NCBI GenBank assembly: GCA_003558145.1
Contig: PWMP01000221.1
Coordinates: forward strand, 1-16,601
Length of the DNA stretch: 16,601 nucleotides
DNA from: Elusimicrobiota bacterium
GTDB lineage: Bacteria > CG03 > SLGR01 > PWQF01
Reading direction: 5' to 3'
Shown here: positions 1 through 7,844 of the stretch, in pieces
Position numbering within the stretch: position 1 is the stretch's first letter
Layout of the letters: every line of letters begins with the position of its first letter
Program-made: the position numbers and the translations under genes
The notes under the pieces: model-generated
Told to the model about the DNA's origin: nothing
The model's input: the letters and a program-made list of their open reading frames with translations, nothing else
Databases searched by the model: none

Positions 1-669
1 AAAAACGGGAAACTGAAAGTGTCTGCCAGGGGTTCCCGAAAAATAAGATCCCGCTTTGGTTCAATGCTTGAGCCTTTTTCGGAAAATGAATTTATTCTTT
101 ACAAAAAGCCCGCTGCCGATATATATACTGTAACCGGCTGCTTTTCGGTTAAAACCAACGAGAGTTTAAGAGAAGATATGTTTCGTTACGGATATGCGGC
201 AGTGATGGCCGAAGGGCTTGATTTTGTCACTCCGGAAGAAGATCCGGACGAAAAGCTATACGGAATGCTGCAGGAATCCGTTGATGATGTACTTAAAAAG
301 AACGCGCCGGCCTCGGCCTGGCTGTTTATGTTCAGGCTTCTTAAATACTCAGGGTACCGCCTTAATATGTTTTCCTGTGTATCCTGCGGAAAGAAACCGT
401 CAGGAAAAACAGTTTTTATTCCTTCCGAGGGAGGTATAGGATGCGCAGGCTGTTTTTCTGCCGATAAAAGTGTTTTTCGGGTATCTTTAAAAGCATTGGA
501 AGCGATCAAATCAATCAGCCCGGAAAAGGAAATAGAAGAAAATTCACAAAAGGAAATTGGAAAAATTCTGGCTAAATTTGTAAAATACCAATTCAACAGG
601 GATTTTAAAAGCTTTCAATTTCTGGATTTGTTCAGCGGAGAAAAAGATAAATGTACTTTCAACAGTTAA
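1..669 (+). CDS. recO: DNA repair protein RecO, 5' end outside the window
   Basis: RecO works with RecF and RecR in recombinational repair, helping load RecA onto SSB-coated single-stranded DNA and annealing complementary strands. The open frame runs from the first base, so the GTG at 19 is internal and the gene starts upstream; about 25 residues are probably missing. The visible part begins in the N-terminal OB fold with the typical basic stretch SARGSRKIRSRFG leading into LEPF. It then has a helical domain and a zinc finger of two CxxC pairs at visible residues 126/129 and 148/151. The start of glyQ overlaps its last 19 bases, so the two genes are probably translationally coupled. The recO-glyQ-glyS order is known from Firmicutes. 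Family assignment is secure. Confidence 0.9.
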   Translation, partial: KNGKLKVSARGSRKIRSRFGSMLEPFSENEFILYKKPAADIYTVTGCFSVKTNESLREDMFRYGYAAVMAEGLDFVTPEEDPDEKLYGMLQESVDDVLKKNAPASAWLFMFRLLKYSGYRLNMFSCVSCGKKPSGKTVFIPSEGGIGCAGCFSADKSVFRVSLKALEAIKSISPEKEIEENSQKEIGKILAKFVKYQFNRDFKSFQFLDLFSGEKDKCTFNS

Positions 670-1499
670 TACAAAAACTTAATAATTACTGGGCGGACAG
701 GGGCTGTCTGATAACCCAGCCTTACGATATTGAAAAAGGTGCAGGAACTTTCAATCCGGCAACTTTTTTTTACTGTTTTTTAGACAGGGCGGTAAACGTT
801 GCCTTCGTAGAACCGGTCCGCCGTCCGACAGACGGACGTTACGGAGATAATCCTAACCGTCTTCAGCATTACTACCAGTACCAGGTTATCCTTAAACCTT
901 CGCCTGATAATGTGCAGGAGCTTTACCGCAGCAGCCTCAGGAGCCTGAACATAGATTTAAAAAAACATGACCTCAGGCTGGTGAAAGATGACTGGAAATC
1001 TCCCACATTGGGAGCATGGGGTCTTGGCTGGGAAGTATGGCTGGACGGGATGGAAATAACGCAGTTTACCTATTTTCAGCAGATGGGAGGCGTTGACCTC
1101 AAGGTGATTCCGGCGGAACTTACATACGGGCTTGAAAGAATAGCAATGTTTCTGCAGGGAGTAGACAGTGTTTTTGATATAAAATGGAATGAAGATTTTA
1201 CTTATGGTGACATTCACCTTGAAGACGAGAAACAGTTTTCCCGCTATAATTTTGAAGAAGCGGACATTGAATCTCTGAAGGATTTTTTCAGCAGCAGTGA
1301 AAAATCCTGCTTTGACCTGCTTGAAAAGGGGCTGGTGCGGGTAGCTTATGATTTTGTTCTGAAATCCTCCCATAGTTTTAATGTTCTTGATGCCCGCGGC
1401 GCGATCAGTGTTACAGAGAGAAACAGGTATATAGAAAAAGTTAGAAAAATGGCGTCGGCGGTGGCGGAAAAATTTAATTCCGGAGCTGACAATGGCTGA
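651..1499 (+). CDS. glyQ: Glycyl-tRNA synthetase, alpha subunit
   Basis: This is the catalytic alpha subunit of the bacterial heterotetrameric (alpha2beta2) glycyl-tRNA synthetase, a class II enzyme that activates glycine with ATP and charges tRNA-Gly in the cytoplasm. The 282-residue protein has the usual GlyQ length. Family signatures are visible from the N-terminus: QQLIQKLNNYWADRGC, QPYDIEKGAGTFNPATF, then EPVRRPTDGRYGDNPNRLQ with class II motif 2-type residues. Around residues 137-173 comes the TYFQQMGG...ELTYGLERIAMF block. The ATG at 651 lies inside the end of recO, and the stop overlaps the glyS ATG in an 8-base ATGGCTGA junction. This favours coupled, near-equal synthesis of the two subunits. 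Confidence 0.97.
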   Translation: MYFQQLIQKLNNYWADRGCLITQPYDIEKGAGTFNPATFFYCFLDRAVNVAFVEPVRRPTDGRYGDNPNRLQHYYQYQVILKPSPDNVQELYRSSLRSLNIDLKKHDLRLVKDDWKSPTLGAWGLGWEVWLDGMEITQFTYFQQMGGVDLKVIPAELTYGLERIAMFLQGVDSVFDIKWNEDFTYGDIHLEDEKQFSRYNFEEADIESLKDFFSSSEKSCFDLLEKGLVRVAYDFVLKSSHSFNVLDARGAISVTERNRYIEKVRKMASAVAEKFNSGADNG

Positions 1500-3606
1500 C
1501 ACCGCAGCAAAATATCCTCTTTTAATTGAAATAGGGTGCGAAGACCTTCCGCCTGTTTCCCAGGCTGCTGTTCAGCAAACGGGCAAAGCAGTCCTGCAAA
1601 ACATACTCAGGGAAAAAAGAATAGATTTTGGAAAAATAAATATTACGACAACTCCGCGGCGCATAACGGTGAAAACGCTTTCTCTTTCATCCTCCCAGAA
1701 AGGCAAAACGGAAAAAATAAAGGGGCCGCCGGCTGCGGTAGCCTTGAAAGACGGTAAGCCGGCAAAAGCCGCCCTGGGATTCGCTAAGAAAATGGGAGTT
1801 CCTTTTAAAAAATTAAGCATTGAGGATACCGGGCGCGGGGTGTACCTTTTTTACACCTGTGAAAAGCCCGGCTTGCCCGTCAGGGAACTGATACCCGGCA
1901 TAATTGAAAAATTTCTTTCAGATTTAAGTTTGGGTGAGAGGATGAGGTGGCCCGGCGGAAAGTTAAGCTTCCCCAGGCCTATCAGATGGATTACTGTGAA
2001 AATGGGAAAGAGGGCCGTAATTTTTCAGTTCGGAAATATTAAATCTTCCGCTTATACCAGGGGGCATTATATGTTTGCCGACATAAAAGTTTCGGTAAGC
2101 GGGGTAGAAAAGTACGATGCCTGCCTTGAAAGAAATTATGTTATAGCAGACCATGAAAAACGGCGCCGCCTGCTACTGGCTTCTCTTGACCGGCCTCTTA
2201 AACATACGATGGGCTACATTGTTAAAAATGAAAAACTTTTGGAAGAAGTGAATAACTCATTGGAGTATCCTACGGGAGTAAAAGGAAAATTCCCCGAAAA
2301 ATATCTGAAACTTCCCCGTATAATAACCGAGGCTTGCCTGGTATATCATCAGAAATATTTTCCCGTTCAGGATTCAAAAGGAAAGCTGCTTAATTATTTT
2401 GTTGCTGCAAGGGACGGCATATCAGAATACCTGGACGATATAAGAAAGGGCTACGAAAAAGTTCTTATAGCCCGGCTTGAAGACGCTGAATTTTTCTTAA
2501 AAAAAGACAGGGAAAAGACCCTTGAAGAGCACCTTGAAAAACTTAAAGGAATAGATTTCAGCCGTGGATTGGGGACTCTTTACGACAAGGTTAAAAGGAC
2601 AATATGGCTTTCGGATAAAATAACGAAGACTCTGGGGTTTCCGCCCCAGAAAAGAAAAAACACAAGCCGTGCGGCGCTCTTATGCAAGGCAGACCTGGGT
2701 ACTCATATTGTGGGAGAATTTCCCGAGCTGGAGACTGCCGCAGGTGCTGTTTATGCGGGAATGGACGGAGAGAATAAAAAAGTGTGCGAGATTATACGGC
2801 AGCATTCTTTTCCAGTTGATTTTAAAGATGAAATTCCGCCTCTTGACGAAGCTGCTGCAGTAGGTATTGCCGACCGTATAGATACTATTGCCGGCAACAT
2901 AGGAAAGGGGGCAAAAGCCAGTGGTTCCCAGGATCCCTTTGCTTTGCGCAGGTGCTGTCGCGGTATGCTGAGAATAACGGTTGAGAAGGAATGGTTTATT
3001 GATATAGACCAGGTTTTACAGCATTCAATAAACCGCTATAATACCGGCCGGAGAGTTTTGGAACCGAAAGCTTCCGGTGAAACAAGAGAATTTATTATTT
3101 CCATACTTTACCAGATGCTTGAAGAAAAATTTCCTTATGATACCTCCAGGTGCGTCTTGTCATCCGGAAAACTTAATCCGGCAGCGGCCTTCAAAAAAGC
3201 TTCTGCCATAGAAACAATACGGCAGGGCAGAGGTTTTGACTCCCTGGTGGCCGCTTTTAAAAGAATAAACAATATTATCAGACAGGCAGAAGAAAAGAAA
3301 ATAAATATTCCGGATAAGTACGACGGAAGAAAACTGCGTCACAAGTATGAAAAAGAAATCAGCCGTCTCTTAAGAGATTCTGAAAGAAAGGTTAAAAAAA
3401 GAATATACGAAAATGATTTTGAAGAAGTGTTGAAAATTCTTATTTCACTGAAAAAGCCTATAGATGGTTTCTTTGACAATGTTCTTGTTATGGATCCTGA
3501 TGAATCTGTAAAGAAAAATCGCCTTGCGCTTTTAAAAAATATTTTGGAACTTTTTTCTCCGGCCGGAGATATATCACAACTTGAGCTGAAAAACACGGAT
3601 GCTTGA
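1492..3606 (+). CDS. glyS: Glycyl-tRNA synthetase, beta subunit
   Basis: GlyS is the tRNA-binding beta subunit of the alpha2beta2 glycyl-tRNA synthetase. At 704 residues it is of normal length. The N-terminus LLIEIGCEDLPP matches the family start. The HD-like central region carries KADLGTHIVGEFPELE near residue 400 and GSQDPFALRRCCRG near residue 480, both strong GlyS signatures. The C-terminal 120 or so residues are lysine-rich and helical, as expected for the DALR-type anticodon-binding domain. It starts in the last 8 bases of glyQ, and its own stop overlaps the next ATG by 8 bases (ATGCTTGA), giving three genes in a row with overlapping ends. Confidence 0.97.
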   Translation: MADTAAKYPLLIEIGCEDLPPVSQAAVQQTGKAVLQNILREKRIDFGKINITTTPRRITVKTLSLSSSQKGKTEKIKGPPAAVALKDGKPAKAALGFAKKMGVPFKKLSIEDTGRGVYLFYTCEKPGLPVRELIPGIIEKFLSDLSLGERMRWPGGKLSFPRPIRWITVKMGKRAVIFQFGNIKSSAYTRGHYMFADIKVSVSGVEKYDACLERNYVIADHEKRRRLLLASLDRPLKHTMGYIVKNEKLLEEVNNSLEYPTGVKGKFPEKYLKLPRIITEACLVYHQKYFPVQDSKGKLLNYFVAARDGISEYLDDIRKGYEKVLIARLEDAEFFLKKDREKTLEEHLEKLKGIDFSRGLGTLYDKVKRTIWLSDKITKTLGFPPQKRKNTSRAALLCKADLGTHIVGEFPELETAAGAVYAGMDGENKKVCEIIRQHSFPVDFKDEIPPLDEAAAVGIADRIDTIAGNIGKGAKASGSQDPFALRRCCRGMLRITVEKEWFIDIDQVLQHSINRYNTGRRVLEPKASGETREFIISILYQMLEEKFPYDTSRCVLSSGKLNPAAAFKKASAIETIRQGRGFDSLVAAFKRINNIIRQAEEKKINIPDKYDGRKLRHKYEKEISRLLRDSERKVKKRIYENDFEEVLKILISLKKPIDGFFDNVLVMDPDESVKKNRLALLKNILELFSPAGDISQLELKNTDA

Positions 3607-3868
3607 AGTTGTCTTAAGTGTCCGGCCGGCTTCGTCCAGGCAGGATATTAAGATTCTTAAAGACGGCACTGTAAAGGCCTTTCTTAAATCCGTACCGGAA
3701 AAAGGCAAAGCCAACAGGGAACTAATAAAATTTGTTGCGCGTATCCTTGATATACGGCGCTGCTGCGTGAAAATAAAATCCGGCAGGAAGTCCCAAAAAA
3801 AGAAGCTTTGCATTGAAAATGTTAGTGCCGGGGAGTTCATGCGCGCAGTAGAAAAATTTCAAAAATAA
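3599..3868 (+). CDS. yggU: DUF167/YggU-family protein
   Basis: This small protein of 89 residues belongs to the DUF167 (YggU) family, whose function is not established. The family hallmarks are present: SVRPASSRQ near the N-terminus, KSVPEKGKANRELIKFVARIL in the middle (the conserved PxxGKAN core), and VKIKSGRKSQKKKLCI toward the end. It is translated from an ATG that overlaps the glyS stop, so it is the last member of the recO-glyQ-glyS unit. The stop is followed almost at once by the -35 box of the ppdK promoter, and no terminator hairpin is visible between them. The place between glyS and ppdK is where some Firmicutes carry a PPDK regulatory protein, but this protein is unrelated to that one. 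Confidence 0.85.
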   Translation: MLEVVLSVRPASSRQDIKILKDGTVKAFLKSVPEKGKANRELIKFVARILDIRRCCVKIKSGRKSQKKKLCIENVSAGEFMRAVEKFQK

Positions 3869-3870
3869 AT

Positions 3871-3898
3871 TTGACATAAATTTTAAAATTGTTAAATT
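3871..3898 (+). promoter_or_regulatory. Sigma-70-type promoter of ppdK
   Basis: A perfect -35 box TTGACA (3871-3876) is followed after 16 bases by TAAATT (3893-3898), which is preceded by TGT as in an extended -10. The spacer contains the perfect 12-base palindrome AATTTTAAAATT (3879-3890). This could be an operator or just AT-rich chance. Transcription would start near 3905, giving a leader of about 55 bases before the ppdK ATG. The same type of element stands before fba. Confidence 0.6.
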
Positions 3899-3944
3899 AT
3901 CACCAGTTAAAGCTTAAATAAGGAAAAAAATATAAAATTGAATC

Positions 3945-3951
3945 AAAGGAG
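3945..3951 (+). promoter_or_regulatory. Ribosome binding site that decides the ppdK start
   Basis: AAAGGAG lies 10 bases before the ATG at 3962. An in-frame TTG at 3938 would put this site inside the coding region and add eight residues (MNQRRKIK) not typical of the family. The ATG at 3962 is therefore preferred. Confidence 0.75.
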
Positions 3952-3961
3952 AAAAATTAAA

Positions 3962-6697
3962 ATGAGCGGTAAAAAATATGTTTATTTTTTCGCGAAAGGT
4001 CAGACCGACGGTTCGGCAAAAATGAAAGAGCTTCTTGGCGGCAAGGGAGCAAATCTGGCCGAGATGACAAGCATAGGGATTCCGGTTCCGCCGGGATTTA
4101 CCATATCCACCGAGGCTTGTGCCAAATTTTATGACGCCGGGAGAAAATGGCCCCAAGGGCTTGATAAACAGGTTTCCGATTCTATAAAAAAACTTGAAAA
4201 AGCCACCGGAAAAACCTTTGGATACGGTGACAACCCCCTTCTTGTTTCCGTACGGTCCGGCGCCGCTGTTTCAATGCCGGGAATGAAGGATACGGTGCTT
4301 AATCTGGGTCTTAACGAAAAAACCCTTCAGTCTCTTATAGAGAAAACTGATAATCCCCGTTTGGGATGGGACGCATACAGAAGATTCATCCAGATGTTTG
4401 GAGATGTCGTTATGGACGTTCCCCATCATGATTTTGAAAACATTCTTGAAAAGGTTAAGAAAAAGGCCGGAGTAAAACTGGATACGCAGCTTACGGCTGA
4501 TGACCTTAAAGAAGTAGTAAAGCAGTACAAGGCGCTTTACAAAAAACATACAAAGCAGGATTTTCCCTCCGATGCCAAAAGCCAGCTTACTAAGTCCGTA
4601 GACGCGGTATTCAACTCGTGGAACAATCCCAGGGCGGTAAAATACCGCAAGATAAACGAAATAAAAGGGCTTATCGGTACAGCCGTTAACGTTCAGACTA
4701 TGGTATTTGGAAATATGGGCCCGACTTCCGGTACAGGGGTATGCTTTACGCGAAATCCCTCAACCGGAGAAAATAAGTTCTACGGCGAATTTCTGATGAA
4801 TGCCCAGGGGGAAGACGTGGTAGCCGGCATAAGAACCCCTGAGCCGATAAGCGACCTTTCCAAAGAAATGCCCGCCGCCTACAAGGAACTGATAAAGATA
4901 AGAGAAAAGCTTGAAAAACATTACAGGGAAATACAGGACCTTGAGTTTACCATAGAAGAGAAAAAGCTCTATATACTCCAGACCCGTAACGGGAAACGGA
5001 CCGCTCACGCGGCCGTCAAAATGGCAATTGATATGCTTAAGGAAAAACTTATTAACGAGAAAACTGCAGTTATGAGAGTGAAACCCGAAGAGCTTGATCA
5101 GCTTCTCCATCCGATGTTTGACCCTGCAAGCGAGAAAAAGGCAAAAGTAATAGCTAAGGGCCTGCCCGCTTCGCCCGGGGCCGCTACAGGACAGGTCGTT
5201 TTTGATGCCGATACCGCAGAAAAGTGGGCAGCAGAAGGAAAGACCGTCATACTTTGCCGTATAGAAACAAGTCCTGAAGACATAGGCGGAATGCATGTCG
5301 CCAGGGGCATACTTACTTCCCGCGGCGGAATGACATCGCACGCTGCCGTTGTTGCAAGAGGAATGGGAACATGCTGCATTGCCGGTGCTGACGGGGTTGT
5401 AATAGATTATAAGAAAAAGCAGTTCAAGGCCTCCGGCAGTACGGTAAAACAGGGAGACTGGATAAGCCTTAACGGATCGAGCGGCAAACTCTACCTTGGT
5501 AAAATAGATACTGTTGAGCCCAAACTTCACGGCAACTTTGGAAAACTAATGAAAGTGGCTGATAAATATCGCAAACTGGGAGTGAGAACAAATGCCGACA
5601 CCCCGAAAGACACGGCTGTTGCTGTTGAGTACGGTGCGGAAGGGATAGGCCTTTGCAGAACCGAGCACATGTTTTTTGAGGGTGACAGGATAATTAGTTT
5701 CAGAAAACTTATCCTGGTGGCGGACACAGTTAAAAACCTGAAGAATCAGATAGAAAACACCGTGGATGAAAAGGAAAAAGCTAAACTTGAAAAACAGCTT
5801 CAGCAGCCCCTGAAGCAGTACAATGAAGCCCTTAAAGAACTTCTTCCTCTTCAGAGAAAGGATTTTGAAGGTATATTCAAAGCGCTTAAGGGCCGGCCCT
5901 GCACTATCAGGCTGCTGGATCCGCCGCTTCACGAGTTCCTTCCCCAGGATTCCAAAGGACAGAAAGAAATGGCATCTATAATGGGAGTAAAGGAATCGGT
6001 AATAAAGGCAAAAGTAGAGCAGCTCCACGAGTTTAATCCTATGCTTGGCCACCGCGGTTGCCGCCTGGGCCTTACTTATCCTGAAATATCAGCAATGCAG
6101 GTAAGAGCCATAATGGAAGCGGCTGCTAATGTTAAGAAAAAGGGTATATCGGTAAAACCCGAGATAATGATACCTCTTATAGGACACGTAGAAGAGCTTC
6201 GCATAGCACGTCAGCAGGCAGAAGAGGTTATCGAAGATGTCTTTAAAAGAAGAAAGCTCAAGAAGGGATCCATACCTTATCTGATAGGAACAATGATAGA
6301 AATACCCAGAGCCGCTGTAACCTCAGACCAGGTTGCCGAATATGCAGACTTCTTTTCTTTCGGGACAAACGACCTGACCCAGATGGGATGCGGTTTCTCA
6401 CGTGACGATGCAGGCAAATTTCTTGGTGATTATGTTGAGATGGGAATATATGAAAAGGACCCGTTTATGGTTCTTGACACCGAAGGTATCGGCCGTCTCG
6501 TTGAGATGTCCTGCAAGCTTGGAAGAAAGACAAAGAAAAATATTAAGCTCGGGATCTGCGGCGAGCACGGCGGTGAGCCGTCCTCAGTAAAATTCTGCGC
6601 CGCTACGGGTTTGGATTATGTTTCCTGTTCACCTTTCAGAGTTCCGATAGCAAGACTGGCGGCAGCCCAGTTTGTTATCGAGAAAAAGAAGAACTAA
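3962..6697 (+). CDS. ppdK: Pyruvate, phosphate dikinase
   Basis: PPDK reversibly converts pyruvate, ATP and phosphate into phosphoenolpyruvate, AMP and pyrophosphate. In anaerobes it can serve glycolysis or gluconeogenesis. The 911-residue protein has the three family parts in order. The N-terminal ATP-grasp domain carries GGKGANLAEM and SVRSGAAVSMPGMKDT. The central phosphohistidine domain has GGMTSHAAVVARGMG, with the swivelling His at residue 460. The C-terminal PEP/pyruvate barrel has LCRTEHMFF, FGTNDLTQM and GICGEHGG, with the acid/base Cys at 866. The phosphohistidine-loop Thr that the PPDK regulatory protein modifies in other bacteria is present (T458). The start is set by the AAAGGAG at 3945. 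It has its own promoter and ends overlapping the convergent nth gene by 3 bases, with no obvious terminator between them. Confidence 0.97.
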   Translation: MSGKKYVYFFAKGQTDGSAKMKELLGGKGANLAEMTSIGIPVPPGFTISTEACAKFYDAGRKWPQGLDKQVSDSIKKLEKATGKTFGYGDNPLLVSVRSGAAVSMPGMKDTVLNLGLNEKTLQSLIEKTDNPRLGWDAYRRFIQMFGDVVMDVPHHDFENILEKVKKKAGVKLDTQLTADDLKEVVKQYKALYKKHTKQDFPSDAKSQLTKSVDAVFNSWNNPRAVKYRKINEIKGLIGTAVNVQTMVFGNMGPTSGTGVCFTRNPSTGENKFYGEFLMNAQGEDVVAGIRTPEPISDLSKEMPAAYKELIKIREKLEKHYREIQDLEFTIEEKKLYILQTRNGKRTAHAAVKMAIDMLKEKLINEKTAVMRVKPEELDQLLHPMFDPASEKKAKVIAKGLPASPGAATGQVVFDADTAEKWAAEGKTVILCRIETSPEDIGGMHVARGILTSRGGMTSHAAVVARGMGTCCIAGADGVVIDYKKKQFKASGSTVKQGDWISLNGSSGKLYLGKIDTVEPKLHGNFGKLMKVADKYRKLGVRTNADTPKDTAVAVEYGAEGIGLCRTEHMFFEGDRIISFRKLILVADTVKNLKNQIENTVDEKEKAKLEKQLQQPLKQYNEALKELLPLQRKDFEGIFKALKGRPCTIRLLDPPLHEFLPQDSKGQKEMASIMGVKESVIKAKVEQLHEFNPMLGHRGCRLGLTYPEISAMQVRAIMEAAANVKKKGISVKPEIMIPLIGHVEELRIARQQAEEVIEDVFKRRKLKKGSIPYLIGTMIEIPRAAVTSDQVAEYADFFSFGTNDLTQMGCGFSRDDAGKFLGDYVEMGIYEKDPFMVLDTEGIGRLVEMSCKLGRKTKKNIKLGICGEHGGEPSSVKFCAATGLDYVSCSPFRVPIARLAAAQFVIEKKKN

Positions 6698-7323
6698 ACC
6701 CCCTTTTTAGGGCATATATCTTTCAGGTCGCAGTTGTCACAGAGCGGCCTGGGAGCTTTGCATACATTTCTACCGTGTTCTATCAAGAGGTAGGTAAGTT
6801 TTGTCCATTGTAAACGCGGGAAACTATCCATCAAGTCTTTTTCTATCTTATCAGGATCTGTCCTTGAGGTGAGCCCAAGCCTGAAGGAAAGCCTCTTTAC
6901 GTGTGTGTCTACGGCTATTCCTTCTGTTTTTGAAAAAGCGTTAGCAAGGACAACGTTTGCGGTTTTCCTTGCAACTCCCGGCAGCGTAACCAGTTCTTTC
7001 ATTGAAGAAGGGACTTTCCCTCCATATTTTTCGTTTATTGCCTTCGCGGCTTTTAAAATATTATTCGCTTTATTGTTGTAAAATCCTGCCGAACGGATAT
7101 ATTTTATGAGGAGCTGCCGGTCCATGGAAATATAATCTTTTGATTTCGGGTAGTCGGAAAAAAGTTTTTCGGTTATAATATTAACTCTTTTATCGGTACA
7201 CTGAGCCGACAAGATAGTAGCCGCAAGCATCTGCCAGGGATTTGCAAAATTTAGAGCTACTTTTGCGTTGGGATAGATTTTATGCAGTCGGGCGAAAATT
7301 TCACCCGGTAAAGCAGATTTCAT
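6694..7323 (-). CDS. nth: Endonuclease III (Fe-S DNA glycosylase/AP lyase)
   Basis: Endonuclease III removes oxidised pyrimidines from DNA and cuts the resulting abasic site, in base excision repair. The 209-residue protein is full length. It has the helix-hairpin-helix LPGVARKTANVVL with catalytic Lys120, the catalytic Asp139 in AVDTHV, and the C-terminal [4Fe-4S] loop with Cys188, 195, 198 and 204 in the standard CX6CX2CX5C spacing. All positions are within one residue of the E. coli enzyme. Its ATG overlaps the stop of the upstream DUF2148 gene in an ATGA junction, so it is probably translated by coupling from the PBP-DUF2148-nth transcript. Its TAG stop overlaps the end of ppdK on the other strand. 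Confidence 0.96.
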   Translation of the reverse strand: MKSALPGEIFARLHKIYPNAKVALNFANPWQMLAATILSAQCTDKRVNIITEKLFSDYPKSKDYISMDRQLLIKYIRSAGFYNNKANNILKAAKAINEKYGGKVPSSMKELVTLPGVARKTANVVLANAFSKTEGIAVDTHVKRLSFRLGLTSRTDPDKIEKDLMDSFPRLQWTKLTYLLIEHGRNVCKAPRPLCDNCDLKDICPKKGV

Positions 7324-7844
7324 CTGTCAAAAAAAGGGTTTTTCCCGCTTGCCGAAAACGGTACACCAAGAGCCATTTGTACGTTTTTGCCCATCATTTT
7401 ATGTTTTTTAACGGTATAACCCACAGTGTACATAATCCTGTTGTCCATTCGGAAATCGGCAGCTTTGCTAACTGCTGACCCGATAGCTATTCCCAAATCT
7501 GTAAAATTGTAAGCGCAGGGCACAGAATCTTTTTCGGCTTTGGCACAGGAAACCCTGCTGCAAAAAGAGCAGTCCAGTCCAAGAGCTTTTGATAAAGTTC
7601 CTATGACAAGAACTGCAGAAGACTTTCTTATGGAATCAGCGTCGCGCATAAATGTCTGGGGCCTGGGAGTGTCTTTACCCGTCTCTTCCATTTTGTCTGC
7701 TAAGGCGGAAATCTCTCCGGCAGTAAATATTTTCATAACAAGATTGTCTACTCCTTTTGCCTTTGGCGCTGTTTTAGCCGCTGCTGCAATAAAGCCGGAA
7801 ATGGTCTCTACTGTTTCCGTAAGATTAATGCCGTCTTTTTTCAT
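7320..7844 (-). CDS. DUF2148 ferredoxin-domain protein
   Basis: This 174-residue protein matches the DUF2148 family (uncharacterised proteins with a ferredoxin-type domain, mostly from anaerobes). Visible family marks are AAAKTAPKAKGVDNL near the N-terminus, FMRDADSIRKSSAVLVIG, a cysteine cluster at residues 92, 95, 100 and 110 (CSFC, then SC and PC), and DLGIAIGSAVSKAAD. The C-terminus VPFSASGKNPFFDR is highly characteristic. The four cysteines probably bind an iron-sulfur cluster; this is inferred from the family and not shown. It starts directly after the PBP stop (TAA then ATG, no gap) and overlaps nth by 4 bases. It therefore belongs to one operon with a cell-wall enzyme and an Fe-S DNA repair enzyme. 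Confidence 0.9.
   Translation of the reverse strand: MKKDGINLTETVETISGFIAAAAKTAPKAKGVDNLVMKIFTAGEISALADKMEETGKDTPRPQTFMRDADSIRKSSAVLVIGTLSKALGLDCSFCSRVSCAKAEKDSVPCAYNFTDLGIAIGSAVSKAADFRMDNRIMYTVGYTVKKHKMMGKNVQMALGVPFSASGKNPFFDR

Noticed and set aside
957..1502. A 181-residue open frame on the minus strand within glyQ.
   Set aside because: It is antisense to a complete glyQ and has low-complexity, shadow-like composition without recognisable motifs.
3938..3961. TTG start for ppdK eight codons upstream.
   Set aside because: A clear AAAGGAG lies between this TTG and the ATG at 3962, and the extra residues are not typical of PPDK.
4760..5530. A 256-residue open frame on the minus strand within ppdK.
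   Set aside because: It lies opposite a well-conserved PPDK coding region, has a cysteine/serine/tyrosine-rich composition typical of an antisense shadow, and matches no family I know.
6699..6713. Intrinsic terminator between ppdK and nth (CCCT-TTTT-AGGG).
   Set aside because: The stem is only four pairs, there is no T run after it on either strand, and it lies within the coding end of nth.
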